Origin: Minicystis rosea
Lineage (GTDB): Bacteria; Myxococcota_A; Polyangia; Polyangiales; Polyangiaceae
Length of the DNA stretch: 64,000 bases
Assembly (NCBI GenBank): GCA_001931535.1
Contig: CP016211.1
Coordinates: 7,363,703-7,427,702 of the forward strand
Direction of reading: 5' to 3'
Shown here in pieces: positions 8,628-17,822 of the stretch. The notes under the pieces were generated by a model that did not search any database, was not told where the DNA came from, and saw only the letters and a program-made list of their open reading frames with translations. Within the stretch, counting starts at the first letter, position 1, and each line of letters opens with the position of its first letter. The position numbers and the translations under genes are program-made.

Positions 8628-9389
8628 TCAGAGGCCGCAATACCAATACTGCGTCCCGCAATCGGCCTGGCAAAAGCACCCCCAATTGCACACGAGGCCG
8701 GCGGGAAAGTCGGTGCACGTCACGCCCTTGTACATCACGTCGTACGGCGGGCAGACGATGCTCGGGTCGGCGCAGAGCCACTTGCTCGTGGCTGCATCGC
8801 AGGTGCACGGCGCCTCGCCCTGGCCCGGCCCGAGGGTGCACATGCACCCGAGCGGCACCGAGGGATCGCACGGATCACCGCAGGTGTGGTGGACCGCTGG
8901 GCAGGTGGGGAGATCGGATTTCGATTTGCACACGTAGTGCCCCGTGTCGTCACACGTGCATTGCTCGATGCACGACGAGGCGCCGAGCGTGCACGTGCCC
9001 GGCTGACAGACGGCGCCCGGCGCGCAGGCCAAAGGGCAGATGCTGATCATGCCGACGAAGCAAACGCCCGTCGGCGAATCGCAGCATGTCGTGTATTCGG
9101 GCCCGCTCGAAGGACATGCATTCTGACAGTCGGCGTCGGTCGTGCACGTGGGCGGGCATGCCATGCCGCCCGAAGAGCTCGACACGCTGGAGCTCACCGA
9201 CGATGAAGACGCGCTCGACGACGCCACGCTCGACGAGCTCGTCGAAGCGCCCGCGCCGCCCGCGCCACCGTTTCCGATGACCGACACGGAGGAATCACAG
9301 GCCGCGAGCAGGCCTACCGCGGAGAGCGCCAAAGAGATCAGGAGACAGCATGCACGGGTCACGGGTGCTCGGCAGCGTAAGGCAGCCAT
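8628..9389 (-). CDS. Cys-rich lipoprotein with Ser-rich linker
   Basis: This is a 253-residue lipoprotein. The signal peptide ends in LLAAC, and the mature N-terminus is followed by a Gly/Ala stretch and about 35 residues of almost pure Ser/Val. The rest holds more than 30 cysteines in short C-x(2-5)-C spacings (CPPTCTTDADCQNACPSS, CTLGPGQGEAPCTC), so it is probably disulfide-bonded outside the cytoplasm. No enzymatic motif is visible. The ATG at 9389 has GGAG 6 bp upstream; a GTG at 9401 is a weaker alternative. It is downstream of sdhB (gap 54 bp) on the same strand, but its content suggests a surface protein unrelated to respiration. Confidence 0.75.
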   Translation of the reverse strand: MAALRCRAPVTRACCLLISLALSAVGLLAACDSSVSVIGNGGAGGAGASTSSSSVASSSASSSSVSSSVSSSSGGMACPPTCTTDADCQNACPSSGPEYTTCCDSPTGVCFVGMISICPLACAPGAVCQPGTCTLGASSCIEQCTCDDTGHYVCKSKSDLPTCPAVHHTCGDPCDPSVPLGCMCTLGPGQGEAPCTCDAATSKWLCADPSIVCPPYDVMYKGVTCTDFPAGLVCNWGCFCQADCGTQYWYCGL

Positions 9390-9443
9390 CCACCTCTCCA
9401 CAATCGGAGAGCGAGCCTCGCGCCGCCGCCGGCGGTGAAGCCC

Positions 9444-10208
9444 TCACTCCGCCGGCTTGCGCTTCTTCCCGGTGAGGAGACGCCACACGGCGATCACCGG
9501 ATCGTGAAACTCGGTCACCACCCGCTCCTTCAAAGGGATGATGGCATTGTCGGTGATGCGGATGTGCTCCGGGCAAACCTCGGTGCAACACTTGGTGATG
9601 TTGCAATAACCGAGGCCGGCTTCGTCCTTGATGCGGTCCAACCGATCGTGCTCGTCGAGGGGGTGCATCTCCAGCGAGGCGTAGCGCACGAACATCCGCG
9701 GGCCGGAGAAGGCGGGCTTGTTGTCGCCGTGATCGCGGATGACGTGACACACGTTCTGGCAGAGGAAGCACTCGATGCACTTGTGGAATTCCTGCACGCG
9801 ATCGATGTCTTCCTGGTACATCCGCCGCTTGCCGTCGGCGTCCTTGGGCTTCGGCTTGAAGGCGGGGATTTGCTTGGCCTTCTGGAAGTTGAAGGACACG
9901 TCGGTCACCAGATCGCGAATCACCGGGAACGTCTTGATGGGCGTGACGGTGATGGTCTCCCCGGGCGCGAAGGTGTTCATCCGCGTCATGCACATGAGGC
10001 GCGGTTTGCCGTTGATTTCGGCGGAGCAGGAGCCGCATTTACCGGCCTTGCAATTCCACCGCACCGAGAGATCACCGGCCTGCGTGGCCTGGAGCGTGTG
10101 AATCACATCGAGGACGACCATGCCCTCCTGCACGGGCACGACGTACTCGTGGAGCGCGCCGCCGGACGAATCCCCCCGCCATACCTTCAGTGTGACCGTG
10201 TCCCCCAT
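9444..10208 (-). CDS. sdhB: Succinate dehydrogenase/fumarate reductase iron-sulfur subunit
   Basis: This is a 254-residue protein, about the usual SdhB length. An N-terminal plant-type ferredoxin domain carries the [2Fe-2S] ligands in CKAGKCGSC plus a downstream Cys (LMCMTR). The C-terminal domain has CIECFLCQNVC for the [4Fe-4S] centre and CNITKCCTEVCP for the [3Fe-4S] centre. The subunit passes electrons from the flavoprotein to the membrane quinone site in the TCA cycle and respiration. It lies 13 bp after sdhA in the order C-A-B, typical of the non-classical SDH/FRD operons of delta-proteobacterial and actinobacterial relatives. The C-terminus is Lys-rich (GKKRKPAE). Confidence 0.95.
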   Translation of the reverse strand: MGDTVTLKVWRGDSSGGALHEYVVPVQEGMVVLDVIHTLQATQAGDLSVRWNCKAGKCGSCSAEINGKPRLMCMTRMNTFAPGETITVTPIKTFPVIRDLVTDVSFNFQKAKQIPAFKPKPKDADGKRRMYQEDIDRVQEFHKCIECFLCQNVCHVIRDHGDNKPAFSGPRMFVRYASLEMHPLDEHDRLDRIKDEAGLGYCNITKCCTEVCPEHIRITDNAIIPLKERVVTEFHDPVIAVWRLLTGKKRKPAE

Positions 10209-10221
10209 TGGATTCGTCTCC

Positions 10222-12021
10222 TCACTTCTTCTCTTCGAAGAGGGCTTTGAGCTCGTCCGGCATCTCGGGCAAAGGCTCCTCGGTGACCGACATCTCCCCG
10301 TTCACCTTGCGGATGACGACGTTGACCTTGCCGAAGTGGGCATCCGCCTTGGGGTAGTCCGAGCGGGTGTGGCCACCGCGGCTCTCCCGGCGCTGGAGCG
10401 CGCCCGCCGTCACCGCCTCCGAGACGGTCAGCATCGATTGGAGATCGAGCGCCAGGTGCCAGCCCGGATTGAACTGCCGGTGGCCCTCGACCGTCACCTT
10501 GGCGAGCCGCTGCCGGAGCCTCGCGATCGTCTCCTTCGCCGAGAGGAGCTCGGACTCCGTGCGGATGATGCCGACGTTGTTCTGCATGCACTCCTGGAGC
10601 TCTTGGTGAATGGCATAGGGGCTCTCGCCGCCGCCCTCGAACGGGGCTTGGAGCGCGCGCGCGATCTCCTCGATCTCGCCCGCGTCGATCGTCCCCATGG
10701 AGGTGTTGTTCTTGGCGTAGTCGGCGGCGGCGGCGCCCGCGCGCCGGCCGAAGACCACGAGATCGGAGAGGCTGTTGCCCCCGAGCCGATTGGCTCCATG
10801 CATCCCCCCGGCGACCTCGCCGGCCGCGTAGAGGCCGGGGACCGAGCTCGCCGCGGTGTCCGCTTCGACGCGCACGCCGCCCATGATGTAATGGCACGTC
10901 GGGCCGACCTCCATCGGCTCTTTGGTGATGTCGACGTCGGCCAGCTCCTTGAACTGGTGATACATCGAGGGCAGGCGCCGGCGGATGTAGTCGGCCGAGC
11001 GCCGAGAGGCGATGTCGAGGAACACGCCGCCGTGCGGGCTGCCGCGACCGGCTTTGACCTCGGCGTTGATGGCACGCGCCACCTCGTCGCGCGGGAGCAG
11101 ATCGGGTGTGCGGCGGTTGTTCTTCTTGTCCTCGTACCAGCGGTCGGCCTCGGCCTCGTCGTCGGCCGTCTCGGCTTTGAAGAACTCGGGGATGTAATCG
11201 AACATGAAGCGCCGCTGATCGCGGTTCTTCAACGTCCCTCCGTCGCCGCGCACGCCCTCGGTGACGAGGATGCCGCGCACGCTGGGGGGCCACACCATCC
11301 CCGTGGGGTGGAATTGGATGCATTCCATCTCGATGAGATCGGCGCCCGCGTCGTAGGCCAAGCGATGACCGTCGCCCGTCGACTCCCACGAGTTGGAGGT
11401 GAACTTCCACGCCTTGCCCACGCTGCCCGTGGCCAGCACCACGGCCTTGGTGCGAAAGAGGATGAACTTGCCCGACTCGCGCCAATAGCCGAAGGCGCCC
11501 GCGATGCGGCCCGCGTCCTTCAAGAGGCTTTGGATGTTGCACTCCATGTACACGTCGATGCCCTTGTGCACCGCGTGCTGCTGGAGCGTGCGAATCAGCT
11601 CGAGGCCGGTGCGATCGCCGACGTGCGCGAGGCGCGCGTAACGATGGCCGCCGAAATCCCGCTGGAGGATGAGACCATCTTTGGTGCGATCGAAGAGCGC
11701 GCCCCACTCTTCGAGCTCGAGCACGCGGGCCGGCGCCTCCTGCGCGTGGACCTGGGCCATGCGCCAGTTGTTGAGCATCTTCCCCCCGCGCATCGTGTCG
11801 CGGAAGTGAACCTGCCAATTGTCCTCGGAGTAGACGTTGCCCATGGCCGCGGCGATGCCGCCCTCGGCCATCACCGTGTGGGCCTTGCCGAGGAGGGATT
11901 TGCACACGATGGCGGTGCGGGCGCCGAGCGCCGAAGCCTCGATGGCGGCGCGCAGGCCGGCGCCGCCCGCGCCGATCACGAGCACGTCGTACTCGTGTTG
12001 CTCGTACTTGATCTCGCTCAT
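10222..12021 (-). CDS. sdhA: Succinate dehydrogenase/fumarate reductase flavoprotein subunit
   Basis: This is a 599-residue FAD enzyme with the Rossmann motif GAGGAGLRAAIEA near the N-terminus. The FAD-attachment region is KAHTVMAEGGIAAA (His followed by Thr, then a GG turn). Substrate-binding and catalytic segments include FHPTGM, GDGGTLKNRDQRRFMFDY and CHYIMGGVRV, and the flavin-capping segment is ANRLGGNSLSDLVVFGRRAG. It oxidises succinate to fumarate (or the reverse) at the cytoplasmic face of the membrane. The start abuts the sdhC stop (12021/12022) and sdhB follows 13 bp later, so the three subunits are cotranscribed. Nothing in the sequence decides between the SDH and FRD direction; an aerobic lifestyle would favour SDH. 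Confidence 0.96.
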   Translation of the reverse strand: MSEIKYEQHEYDVLVIGAGGAGLRAAIEASALGARTAIVCKSLLGKAHTVMAEGGIAAAMGNVYSEDNWQVHFRDTMRGGKMLNNWRMAQVHAQEAPARVLELEEWGALFDRTKDGLILQRDFGGHRYARLAHVGDRTGLELIRTLQQHAVHKGIDVYMECNIQSLLKDAGRIAGAFGYWRESGKFILFRTKAVVLATGSVGKAWKFTSNSWESTGDGHRLAYDAGADLIEMECIQFHPTGMVWPPSVRGILVTEGVRGDGGTLKNRDQRRFMFDYIPEFFKAETADDEAEADRWYEDKKNNRRTPDLLPRDEVARAINAEVKAGRGSPHGGVFLDIASRRSADYIRRRLPSMYHQFKELADVDITKEPMEVGPTCHYIMGGVRVEADTAASSVPGLYAAGEVAGGMHGANRLGGNSLSDLVVFGRRAGAAAADYAKNNTSMGTIDAGEIEEIARALQAPFEGGGESPYAIHQELQECMQNNVGIIRTESELLSAKETIARLRQRLAKVTVEGHRQFNPGWHLALDLQSMLTVSEAVTAGALQRRESRGGHTRSDYPKADAHFGKVNVVIRKVNGEMSVTEEPLPEMPDELKALFEEKK

Positions 12022-12801
12022 CTAGAAGATCCTCTTGTCGGAGATGACGCCCATGGCGCAGAGACGGACGTACGCGTCGGTGAGCCCCACGCCATAGAGG
12101 CTGATCCACGCGAACAGCATGTGACGCTCGTTGAGCTGGGTGACGGCCTTCCAGAGGCCGTGCCGCGCCGGCGCCTTGGAGAACGTGTTCACGTGCCCGC
12201 CGCAGAGGTGACGGCACGAGTGACACGAGAGGCTGTAAAGCGAGAGCAGCGTCGCGTTCAGCGTCAACACCAAGGAGCCCACGCCCACGCCGAAATGCCC
12301 GGCGAACCAATACGACCTGACCGCATCGATCCACAGGCAGGCGACGATGGGCAAGGACAGCCAGAAGAAGTAGCGATGAATGTTCTGGAGGATGAAGGGA
12401 AAGCGCGTCTCTCCCTTGTATCCCGAGGAGACGTCGCGCACGGCACACCCGGGCGGCGAGCCGAAGAACGATCGATAATAGGCCTTCCGGTAGTAATAAC
12501 AGGTCGCCCGGAAGCCACCCGGGATCCACAAGATCAAGAACGCCGGCGAGAGCGGCCACCACGATCCGGCGAGCTTCACGAGCGCGTGCTCACCACAGCT
12601 CTCGGCGAGGCATGGTGAGTAGAAGGGCGAGAGATACGGTCCGGAGGCGTAGTACGCGTTCTGAATCGCCGCCCAGGTGGCATAGAGGCCGAAGCCTCCG
12701 AGCGTGACGATCACGAAGAACGGCTCGATCCACCAGGCATCTTTGCGGAGCGTCGCAAATGGCCGATCCGGCACCACGGTGAGCTGGCGCGTCATCCCCA
12801 T
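12022..12801 (-). CDS. sdhC: Succinate dehydrogenase membrane (cytochrome b-type) subunit
   Basis: This is a 259-residue polytopic membrane protein with about five hydrophobic segments (for instance FFVIVTLGGFGLYATWAAI, LSPAFLILWIPGGFRATCYY, FFWLSLPIVACLWI, GVGVGSLVLTLNATLLSLYS). His residues next to helices (NIHRYFFW, CHSCRHLCGGH, NERHMLF) are candidate heme ligands. It corresponds to the single large membrane anchor of non-classical SDH complexes. It binds quinone and heme and holds the SdhAB dimer. It is first in the operon. The ATG at 12801 has a second in-frame ATG two codons later. The Cys-rich CHSCRHLCGG loop is notable for a membrane anchor and could bind metal. Confidence 0.85.
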   Translation of the reverse strand: MGMTRQLTVVPDRPFATLRKDAWWIEPFFVIVTLGGFGLYATWAAIQNAYYASGPYLSPFYSPCLAESCGEHALVKLAGSWWPLSPAFLILWIPGGFRATCYYYRKAYYRSFFGSPPGCAVRDVSSGYKGETRFPFILQNIHRYFFWLSLPIVACLWIDAVRSYWFAGHFGVGVGSLVLTLNATLLSLYSLSCHSCRHLCGGHVNTFSKAPARHGLWKAVTQLNERHMLFAWISLYGVGLTDAYVRLCAMGVISDKRIF

Positions 12802-13086
12802 GGCCCGTCACGGTATCCGACTTCACCGTCCGGGGGAAACCTTCAAAGCGAGGAGTCGGCAACCCTTCGAATATCCATGCTTCCAACCACACCATCAGCA
12901 CGACCGGGGCGGAATCACCGCGCCGCGTCAGTGCGTTATCGATGGGTGCTTTAGGGAACCTCCCGATCTCATGGCCCGGTGTTGGATGACCGCGATAGGC
13001 ATCTTGCCGAGCACGGGTCATCTGGCCTCGTGAGCGCGGATGGGGCCGAGTTGCGTGGCCCCGAAGCCGAAAGCAACTTGCCGCGA

Positions 13087-14802
13087 ATGGCCATCGACGC
13101 CTCCGCCGCGCCCGCGCCGCCATCGAACGGCGCGCGCTCCGAACGACGCCTCCTCCTCGCGGCCTCGCTCGCCATCGCCGTGGTCGCGCTCGTCGCGGCC
13201 CAGCTCTCCCGGGCTCACATCGTCGATGACGCGTACATCTTCTTTCGCTACGCCGACAACGTCCTCCACGGTCATGGCCTGACGTGGAATCCCGGCGGAG
13301 AGCGCGTGGAGGGCTATACGAGCTTCCTCTATCTGGCCACGTTGATCCCGCTGCGCGCCGCCTCTGTCGATCCCGTGATCGCCGCGCGCGTGCTCAACAC
13401 CCTCTCGTTCGCCGGCGCCGCGGCCCTCTCGGTGCCGCTCGCGCGTGCAGCGTTGGGCGAGCGGCATCGCGCTCTTTCGTTCGCGCCGCTCCTCATCGCC
13501 GGCAGCATGCAGCTCGCGCAGACGGCCCACACCGGCATGGAGTCGGCGCTCTTCCTCTTCCTCGTCGTCCTCGCCTTGACGCTCCATCTGCGGGGCCCGA
13601 GCGGGCCGCGCGCATTGGCCCTCTCGGGCCTCGTTTTCGCGCTCGCCGCGCTTACGCGCCCCGAGGGGCTCCTCGTCGCGGGCGCCTGTTTGATCCACGC
13701 CGCCGTCGAGCGCCGCAGAGCTTCGGGAAGCATCGAGGCCGGCGCCGAGATACCACGCCTCCTCGTGCTCCTCGGCGTGGTGGCCATCCATGTGGCGTTC
13801 CGCCGGGCGTATTACGGAGAGTGGTTGTCGAACACCTATCATGCGAAGGTCGAGCCGGTCTCCATGGAGAGCCTTCGTGTGGCGCTCTCCGGCCTACGGG
13901 ATCTGCTCGCCTCGCCGGCGGGCCTGTTCGTGGGCGCGAGCCTTTCGCTCTGGGTCGTCGCGCCCGTGGGCCCGCGCGTTCATCTCATCGGTGCGTTGTT
14001 GCTCGGCTGGATCGCTTATCTCCTGCGCCTCGGCCTCGACGAGTGGTCGTATTGGTACGCTCTTCCACTGCACCTCTTCGCGCTGCTCCTCGCGGGCTTG
14101 TCGCTGACCGCGATCCTGAGCGCGCCCGCGCCGGCTCGGTATGCGCGCGGGCGCGCAGCGGTGTCCTCGATGTTGCTCGTAGGCCTGTGCTTCTTCGATC
14201 CGGCGCGCGGGCGCGGCGGTGCGTTTCCCCTCCTCACGACGATCCGAATCGCAACGGGCCTCCTCGTCGCGGGGCTCGCCGTCATGCCCATCGTCCTTCG
14301 CGGCGCGCCCGCACCGAAGCTCGCGCGCCTCTTGGTGGTGTCGCTCTTCACCGTGCTTTGCACGCATCATGTCGTGCAGGCCGTAGAGGCGCCGGGCGCG
14401 CCGTTTCCATTCTTGCCCATCGCGGAGAAGCTGCGCGAGATCGCGGCGCCCGGTGAGACGGTGGCCGTCGGCGCGTGCGGCGCGATTCCGTATGTGAGCG
14501 GCCTCGTGACCTATGACACGCTCGGCCTCAACGATCGTCACATCGCCCATCATCCGAGCACGGATCGCCGCCTCCCCTTCGGGCACAAGAAGGGGGATGG
14601 GCGTTACATCCTCTCGAAGCATCCGACGTATCTCATCCCCATTCCCATCCCCACCGCGCGCCCGGCCACGGGCGCTGGGTTCGAGAAGACGTTCGCGGAG
14701 ATCTCCACCATGCGCGAGCTCCGCGACGACTACGAGCCCGTGAGCCTGAAGCTCGCGGATGGGCGGTATTTCAATTTCCATCGGCGCCGCGCCGGCCATT
14801 GA
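13087..14802 (+). CDS. Polytopic membrane glycosyltransferase-like protein (GT-C/AftB-PMT type)
   Basis: This is a membrane protein of about 571 residues with roughly ten hydrophobic helices. Just after the first helix lies the signature HIVDDAYIFFRYADNVLHGH followed by WNPGGERVEGYTSFLY. This matches the first extracytoplasmic loop, with its acidic pair, of GT-C lipid-linked sugar transferases such as the AftB/ArnT/PMT superfamily. It probably transfers a sugar from a polyprenyl-phosphate donor to an envelope glycan or protein on the periplasmic side. A C-terminal soluble domain of about 130 residues follows. I chose ATG 13087; GTG 13030 is possible, and neither has a clear Shine-Dalgarno. 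It is divergent from sdhC and followed 43 bp later by a TPR gene. Confidence 0.7.
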   Translation: MAIDASAAPAPPSNGARSERRLLLAASLAIAVVALVAAQLSRAHIVDDAYIFFRYADNVLHGHGLTWNPGGERVEGYTSFLYLATLIPLRAASVDPVIAARVLNTLSFAGAAALSVPLARAALGERHRALSFAPLLIAGSMQLAQTAHTGMESALFLFLVVLALTLHLRGPSGPRALALSGLVFALAALTRPEGLLVAGACLIHAAVERRRASGSIEAGAEIPRLLVLLGVVAIHVAFRRAYYGEWLSNTYHAKVEPVSMESLRVALSGLRDLLASPAGLFVGASLSLWVVAPVGPRVHLIGALLLGWIAYLLRLGLDEWSYWYALPLHLFALLLAGLSLTAILSAPAPARYARGRAAVSSMLLVGLCFFDPARGRGGAFPLLTTIRIATGLLVAGLAVMPIVLRGAPAPKLARLLVVSLFTVLCTHHVVQAVEAPGAPFPFLPIAEKLREIAAPGETVAVGACGAIPYVSGLVTYDTLGLNDRHIAHHPSTDRRLPFGHKKGDGRYILSKHPTYLIPIPIPTARPATGAGFEKTFAEISTMRELRDDYEPVSLKLADGRYFNFHRRRAGH

Positions 14803-14845
14803 AGGGCCGCGCCCCATGCGCATCGGGAGCTGATAGAATGCCGCC

Positions 14846-15748
14846 ATGCGGTATCCGATGCTCCTCGCCTTGGCGCTCCTCGCCGTCGCCGAGACGGCGT
14901 CTGCGCACGACGGGGCGCACGCGGATCTGGCCGCGCTCGATGCGGCGCTCGACGCGCGCCCGGGAGACGTGGATCTGCTGCTGCGGCGCGCCGCCATCCA
15001 TCGTCGCGAGAACCATTTTGCGGCCGCGCTCGCCGATCTCGCGGTCGTCGAGCACCTCGCGCCGCAGAACCGGGACATGCTGCTCGAGCGCGGGCTCACG
15101 CGCCTCGCCATGGGCGACGCGACGAGCGCCGAAGCCGATCTCACCCGCGTAATCGACGGTGGCCCATCGGCGCCGGCCCTCCTCGCGCGGGCGCGTCTCC
15201 GCGACAGCAAGGGTCGCGCGGAGGAGGCTTGGGCCGACTACGATGCTGCCCTTCGCCTCCGCCCCGAGCCCGATGCGTACCTCGCGCGCGGCCGCCTCGA
15301 CGAAGCGCGAAACAAGCTCGACCGCGCCGCGGCCGGATACGAAGAGGGTTTGAAGAGCCTGGGCGGCGCCATGCCGTTGCGGCTCGCGCTCATCCGCGTG
15401 GAGACGGCCCGCGGCAAGCACGATCACGTGGTCTCGCTCGCCGACGAGGCCATGACCACCGCTCCGCGCAAAGCCGATTGGCTCTTGGTGCGCGCCGAGG
15501 CCCACGCCGCCGCCGGCCGCGCGCAAGCCGCGCTCCGCGATCGCATGGCCGCCCTCCGCGAGCTCGACGAGTCCTTGAAGCAGCGCTCCAACGATCTCCT
15601 CCGCATCACCCGCGCTCGCGCCCTCCTCGCGCTCGGCCGCTCCGCCGAAGCCATCCGCGAGCTCACCGGCGTCGTGGCCCGCTCCCCGGTCCTCGCCGAA
15701 GCCAAAGACCTCCTCGCCGCCGCCCGCCGCGGCCGCAAATCCCCCTGA
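14846..15748 (+). CDS. Exported TPR protein
   Basis: This is a 300-residue protein. A cleavable signal peptide (MRYPMLLALALLAVAETASA) is followed by 'HDGAH'. The remainder is built of about seven helical-pair units with the TPR pattern (LLRRAAIHRRENHFAAALAD, LARARLRDSKGRAEEAWADY, LLVRAEAHAAAGRAQAALRD). It should sit in the periplasm as a scaffold. It lies 43 bp after the glycosyltransferase gene on the same strand, so cotranscription and a shared envelope role are plausible but unproven. Confidence 0.75.
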   Translation: MRYPMLLALALLAVAETASAHDGAHADLAALDAALDARPGDVDLLLRRAAIHRRENHFAAALADLAVVEHLAPQNRDMLLERGLTRLAMGDATSAEADLTRVIDGGPSAPALLARARLRDSKGRAEEAWADYDAALRLRPEPDAYLARGRLDEARNKLDRAAAGYEEGLKSLGGAMPLRLALIRVETARGKHDHVVSLADEAMTTAPRKADWLLVRAEAHAAAGRAQAALRDRMAALRELDESLKQRSNDLLRITRARALLALGRSAEAIRELTGVVARSPVLAEAKDLLAAARRGRKSP

Positions 15749-15853
15749 CGGCTCGCGAATCTTTCGCAAACCATTTTGACGAAGCCCCCTTCGTCAATGA
15801 CCATCGTCCCCCGAACAGCCACCGCAAAGACACCAACCCAACTCAATCCCTGC

Positions 15854-15893
15854 CTTTTTGCGTCTCTGCGCCTTTGCGCCTTTGCGTTGAAAT
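15854..15893. repeat. Interspersed 'cgcaaaggcgcaaag' repeat
   Basis: In the intergenic space between two convergent genes lies a 40-bp stretch of alternating TTTGCG/GCGCC blocks. Read on the minus strand it would translate as FNAKAQRRRDAKRQG. From memory, this signature (NAKAQRRKDAK and variants) marks a short intergenic repeat seen in many unrelated bacterial genomes. It is clearly less GC-rich than its surroundings. No gene is needed to explain it. Confidence 0.6.
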
Positions 15894-15942
15894 CCGGCCT
15901 ACACGCCAAGATTCCAACCCAGCACCAGAGACACCGAGCCCT

Positions 15943-17541
15943 TCACCTGGAGCCCTTCGCGAAGACCTTCCGCAGATAGCTCATCATCGGCAAAGGCTCC
16001 GCCGAAAGCGCGCTCAGCACACCGCCCATCATGGCGCCGATGACCCCCGCCGTGGCCATGTCGCTGCCGCTCAGGAAGAGCCCCGGAATGGGTGTGCGGG
16101 GCCTCAGCCAACGATTCTGGAAACGCTCCGGCGTGGGCTCGATTCCATAGATGGCGCCGGCCGCTGCGCGCGTGAAATGCTCGGTGGAGAGCGGCGTCGA
16201 CAGCTCGGTGTAGGCCACCATGGGCGCGAGGGCCGGCATGTGACGGAGGATCTGGGCGAGCAGCCGATCCGCGAGGCGCTTCTTGAAAGCCTCGTAGTCC
16301 TCACCGCGCTTCTTCCACCTTCCGTCGCGCCAAGCCGCGAAGACCTCGTAGGGCACGAAGGTGACCACTTCGCCGGTGTGGAGCTGATCGGGACCGGGAT
16401 CGTGGCTCGGGTCTTTGAGGGAAGGAAAGCTCGTGTAGAGGACGGGCGCGTCCTCGTCGCGCGAGACGTCCCAAGCCACGATGTCGTCCCGCCACGTCTC
16501 GTAAAACCACTTGTTGGCCGGGCTGGCGCCGGCTTTGCGGATATCGCCCTTGAAACCGATGTACAAGCACACGTGACAGGGCGAGGGGGCGAGCGCCGCG
16601 ATGGAGCGCGCCCACGCGGCCTCGCGCGCGGCCGGCGGGAGCAAGCGTTTCACCGTCGGGAGGGCCCCGACCGCGCTCACCACGGCGCCGGCCCGAATCT
16701 CTTCGCCCGAGTCGAGCCGCGCGCCGACCGCGCGGCCATCCTCGATCATGATCTCCCGCACCGGCGCATGAACTCGGGTCCATCCATGGGCCGCCGCCAC
16801 CGTCTGGAGCAGCCCATTGGCGATGCTGGCCGAGCCGCCGACCGGGTAATAACCACCGTGGAAGAAGTGGCGCGCGACCAGGGCGTGAATGGCAAACGAT
16901 GATCGCTCGGGCGGGACGCCGTAATAGCCCCATTGCGCGGTGAGCACGGCGCGGAGCCGCGCGTCCTCCGTCACGGTGCGCAGGACGGCCGAGGTGCGCT
17001 GTTGAAGCAGCTTGTTGGCGGGCCCGGCCAGCACCGGATCGGAGACGGGCGCCCATTCGGGCGGGAGGACGCGCGAGACATAGTAATTGCGCATGGTGCC
17101 CGCGACCTCGCGCACGCGGGCGAAATAGAGATCGATGGCCCGGCCCTCGCCCGGAAACGCCTCGCGCAGGTTGGCCGCGAATTGTCGGCGATCGTCGGGG
17201 AAATCGAGGCGCAGATCGGGGTAATGGAACTCGTCGTAGACGCCGCCGAGCGACGCCCACGTGAGCCTGTCGTCGGTGAGCGCGGAGAGGATGCGGCCGA
17301 CCATGGCGCGCCGATCGACCTCGCCGACGGCGTGCACGCCCACATCCCACGTCCAGCGCCGGCGCTTGAAGGTATGGGTGAACCCGCCGGGCACGTAGTG
17401 CTGCTCGAGGACGAGCACGCGACGGCCGGCCTTCGCCAACATGGCGGCCGTGGTCATGCCGCCCATGCCGGAGCCGATGACGACGTAGTCCCAGGGGCCT
17501 CTGGGCGAGTGGGTGCTGTAAGGGCGGGCAGTCGCAGTCAT
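15943..17541 (-). CDS. CrtI/retinol saturase-like FAD-dependent oxidoreductase
   Basis: This is a 532-residue flavoprotein. The N-terminal dinucleotide-binding motif (VVIGSGMGGMTTAAMLAKAG) is followed by the ribose-binding Glu segment VLVLEQHYVPGG. The C-terminal FAD segment is PGLFLSGSDMATAGVIGAMM. Overall layout and length match the phytoene desaturase/all-trans-retinol 13,14-reductase family. Substrates in this family are polyenes, carotenoids or related lipids; the exact one cannot be read off. There is no signal peptide and it is probably membrane-associated. ATG at 17541. No other carotenoid gene is adjacent, so it stands alone; a 281-bp gap separates it from the divergent lipoprotein gene. 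Confidence 0.8.
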   Translation of the reverse strand: MTATARPYSTHSPRGPWDYVVIGSGMGGMTTAAMLAKAGRRVLVLEQHYVPGGFTHTFKRRRWTWDVGVHAVGEVDRRAMVGRILSALTDDRLTWASLGGVYDEFHYPDLRLDFPDDRRQFAANLREAFPGEGRAIDLYFARVREVAGTMRNYYVSRVLPPEWAPVSDPVLAGPANKLLQQRTSAVLRTVTEDARLRAVLTAQWGYYGVPPERSSFAIHALVARHFFHGGYYPVGGSASIANGLLQTVAAAHGWTRVHAPVREIMIEDGRAVGARLDSGEEIRAGAVVSAVGALPTVKRLLPPAAREAAWARSIAALAPSPCHVCLYIGFKGDIRKAGASPANKWFYETWRDDIVAWDVSRDEDAPVLYTSFPSLKDPSHDPGPDQLHTGEVVTFVPYEVFAAWRDGRWKKRGEDYEAFKKRLADRLLAQILRHMPALAPMVAYTELSTPLSTEHFTRAAAGAIYGIEPTPERFQNRWLRPRTPIPGLFLSGSDMATAGVIGAMMGGVLSALSAEPLPMMSYLRKVFAKGSR

Positions 17542-17822
17542 GGGAACGTGAGCCTACCGCATTTGGCGCCCGCCCCGGATGGGCGAAACCGCAAAGGACG
17601 TCGGACACCGCCTGTCGCGTGTTTCTCCCGACATCCAGGACACGACAACGAAGCTCGGGACACACGGTCTTCGGATGTGGGTCAATCCCCTCTTTTCCAG
17701 TGGTCGTGCCTCGTCCCACAGCTATCCTCCTCGCAACCACAACGAGGTGCGGAGGCGTGAATCACGCCGGCGACGCGCTCCTGCGCGGACGTCCATCTCG
17801 GGATAAAAGCGGGGAGGAAACC

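Noticed and set aside
10120..12618. Plus-strand open frame of about 830 codons across sdhA/sdhC
   Set aside because: Antisense shadow caused by GC3 bias; sdhA and sdhC on the minus strand have unmistakable motifs.
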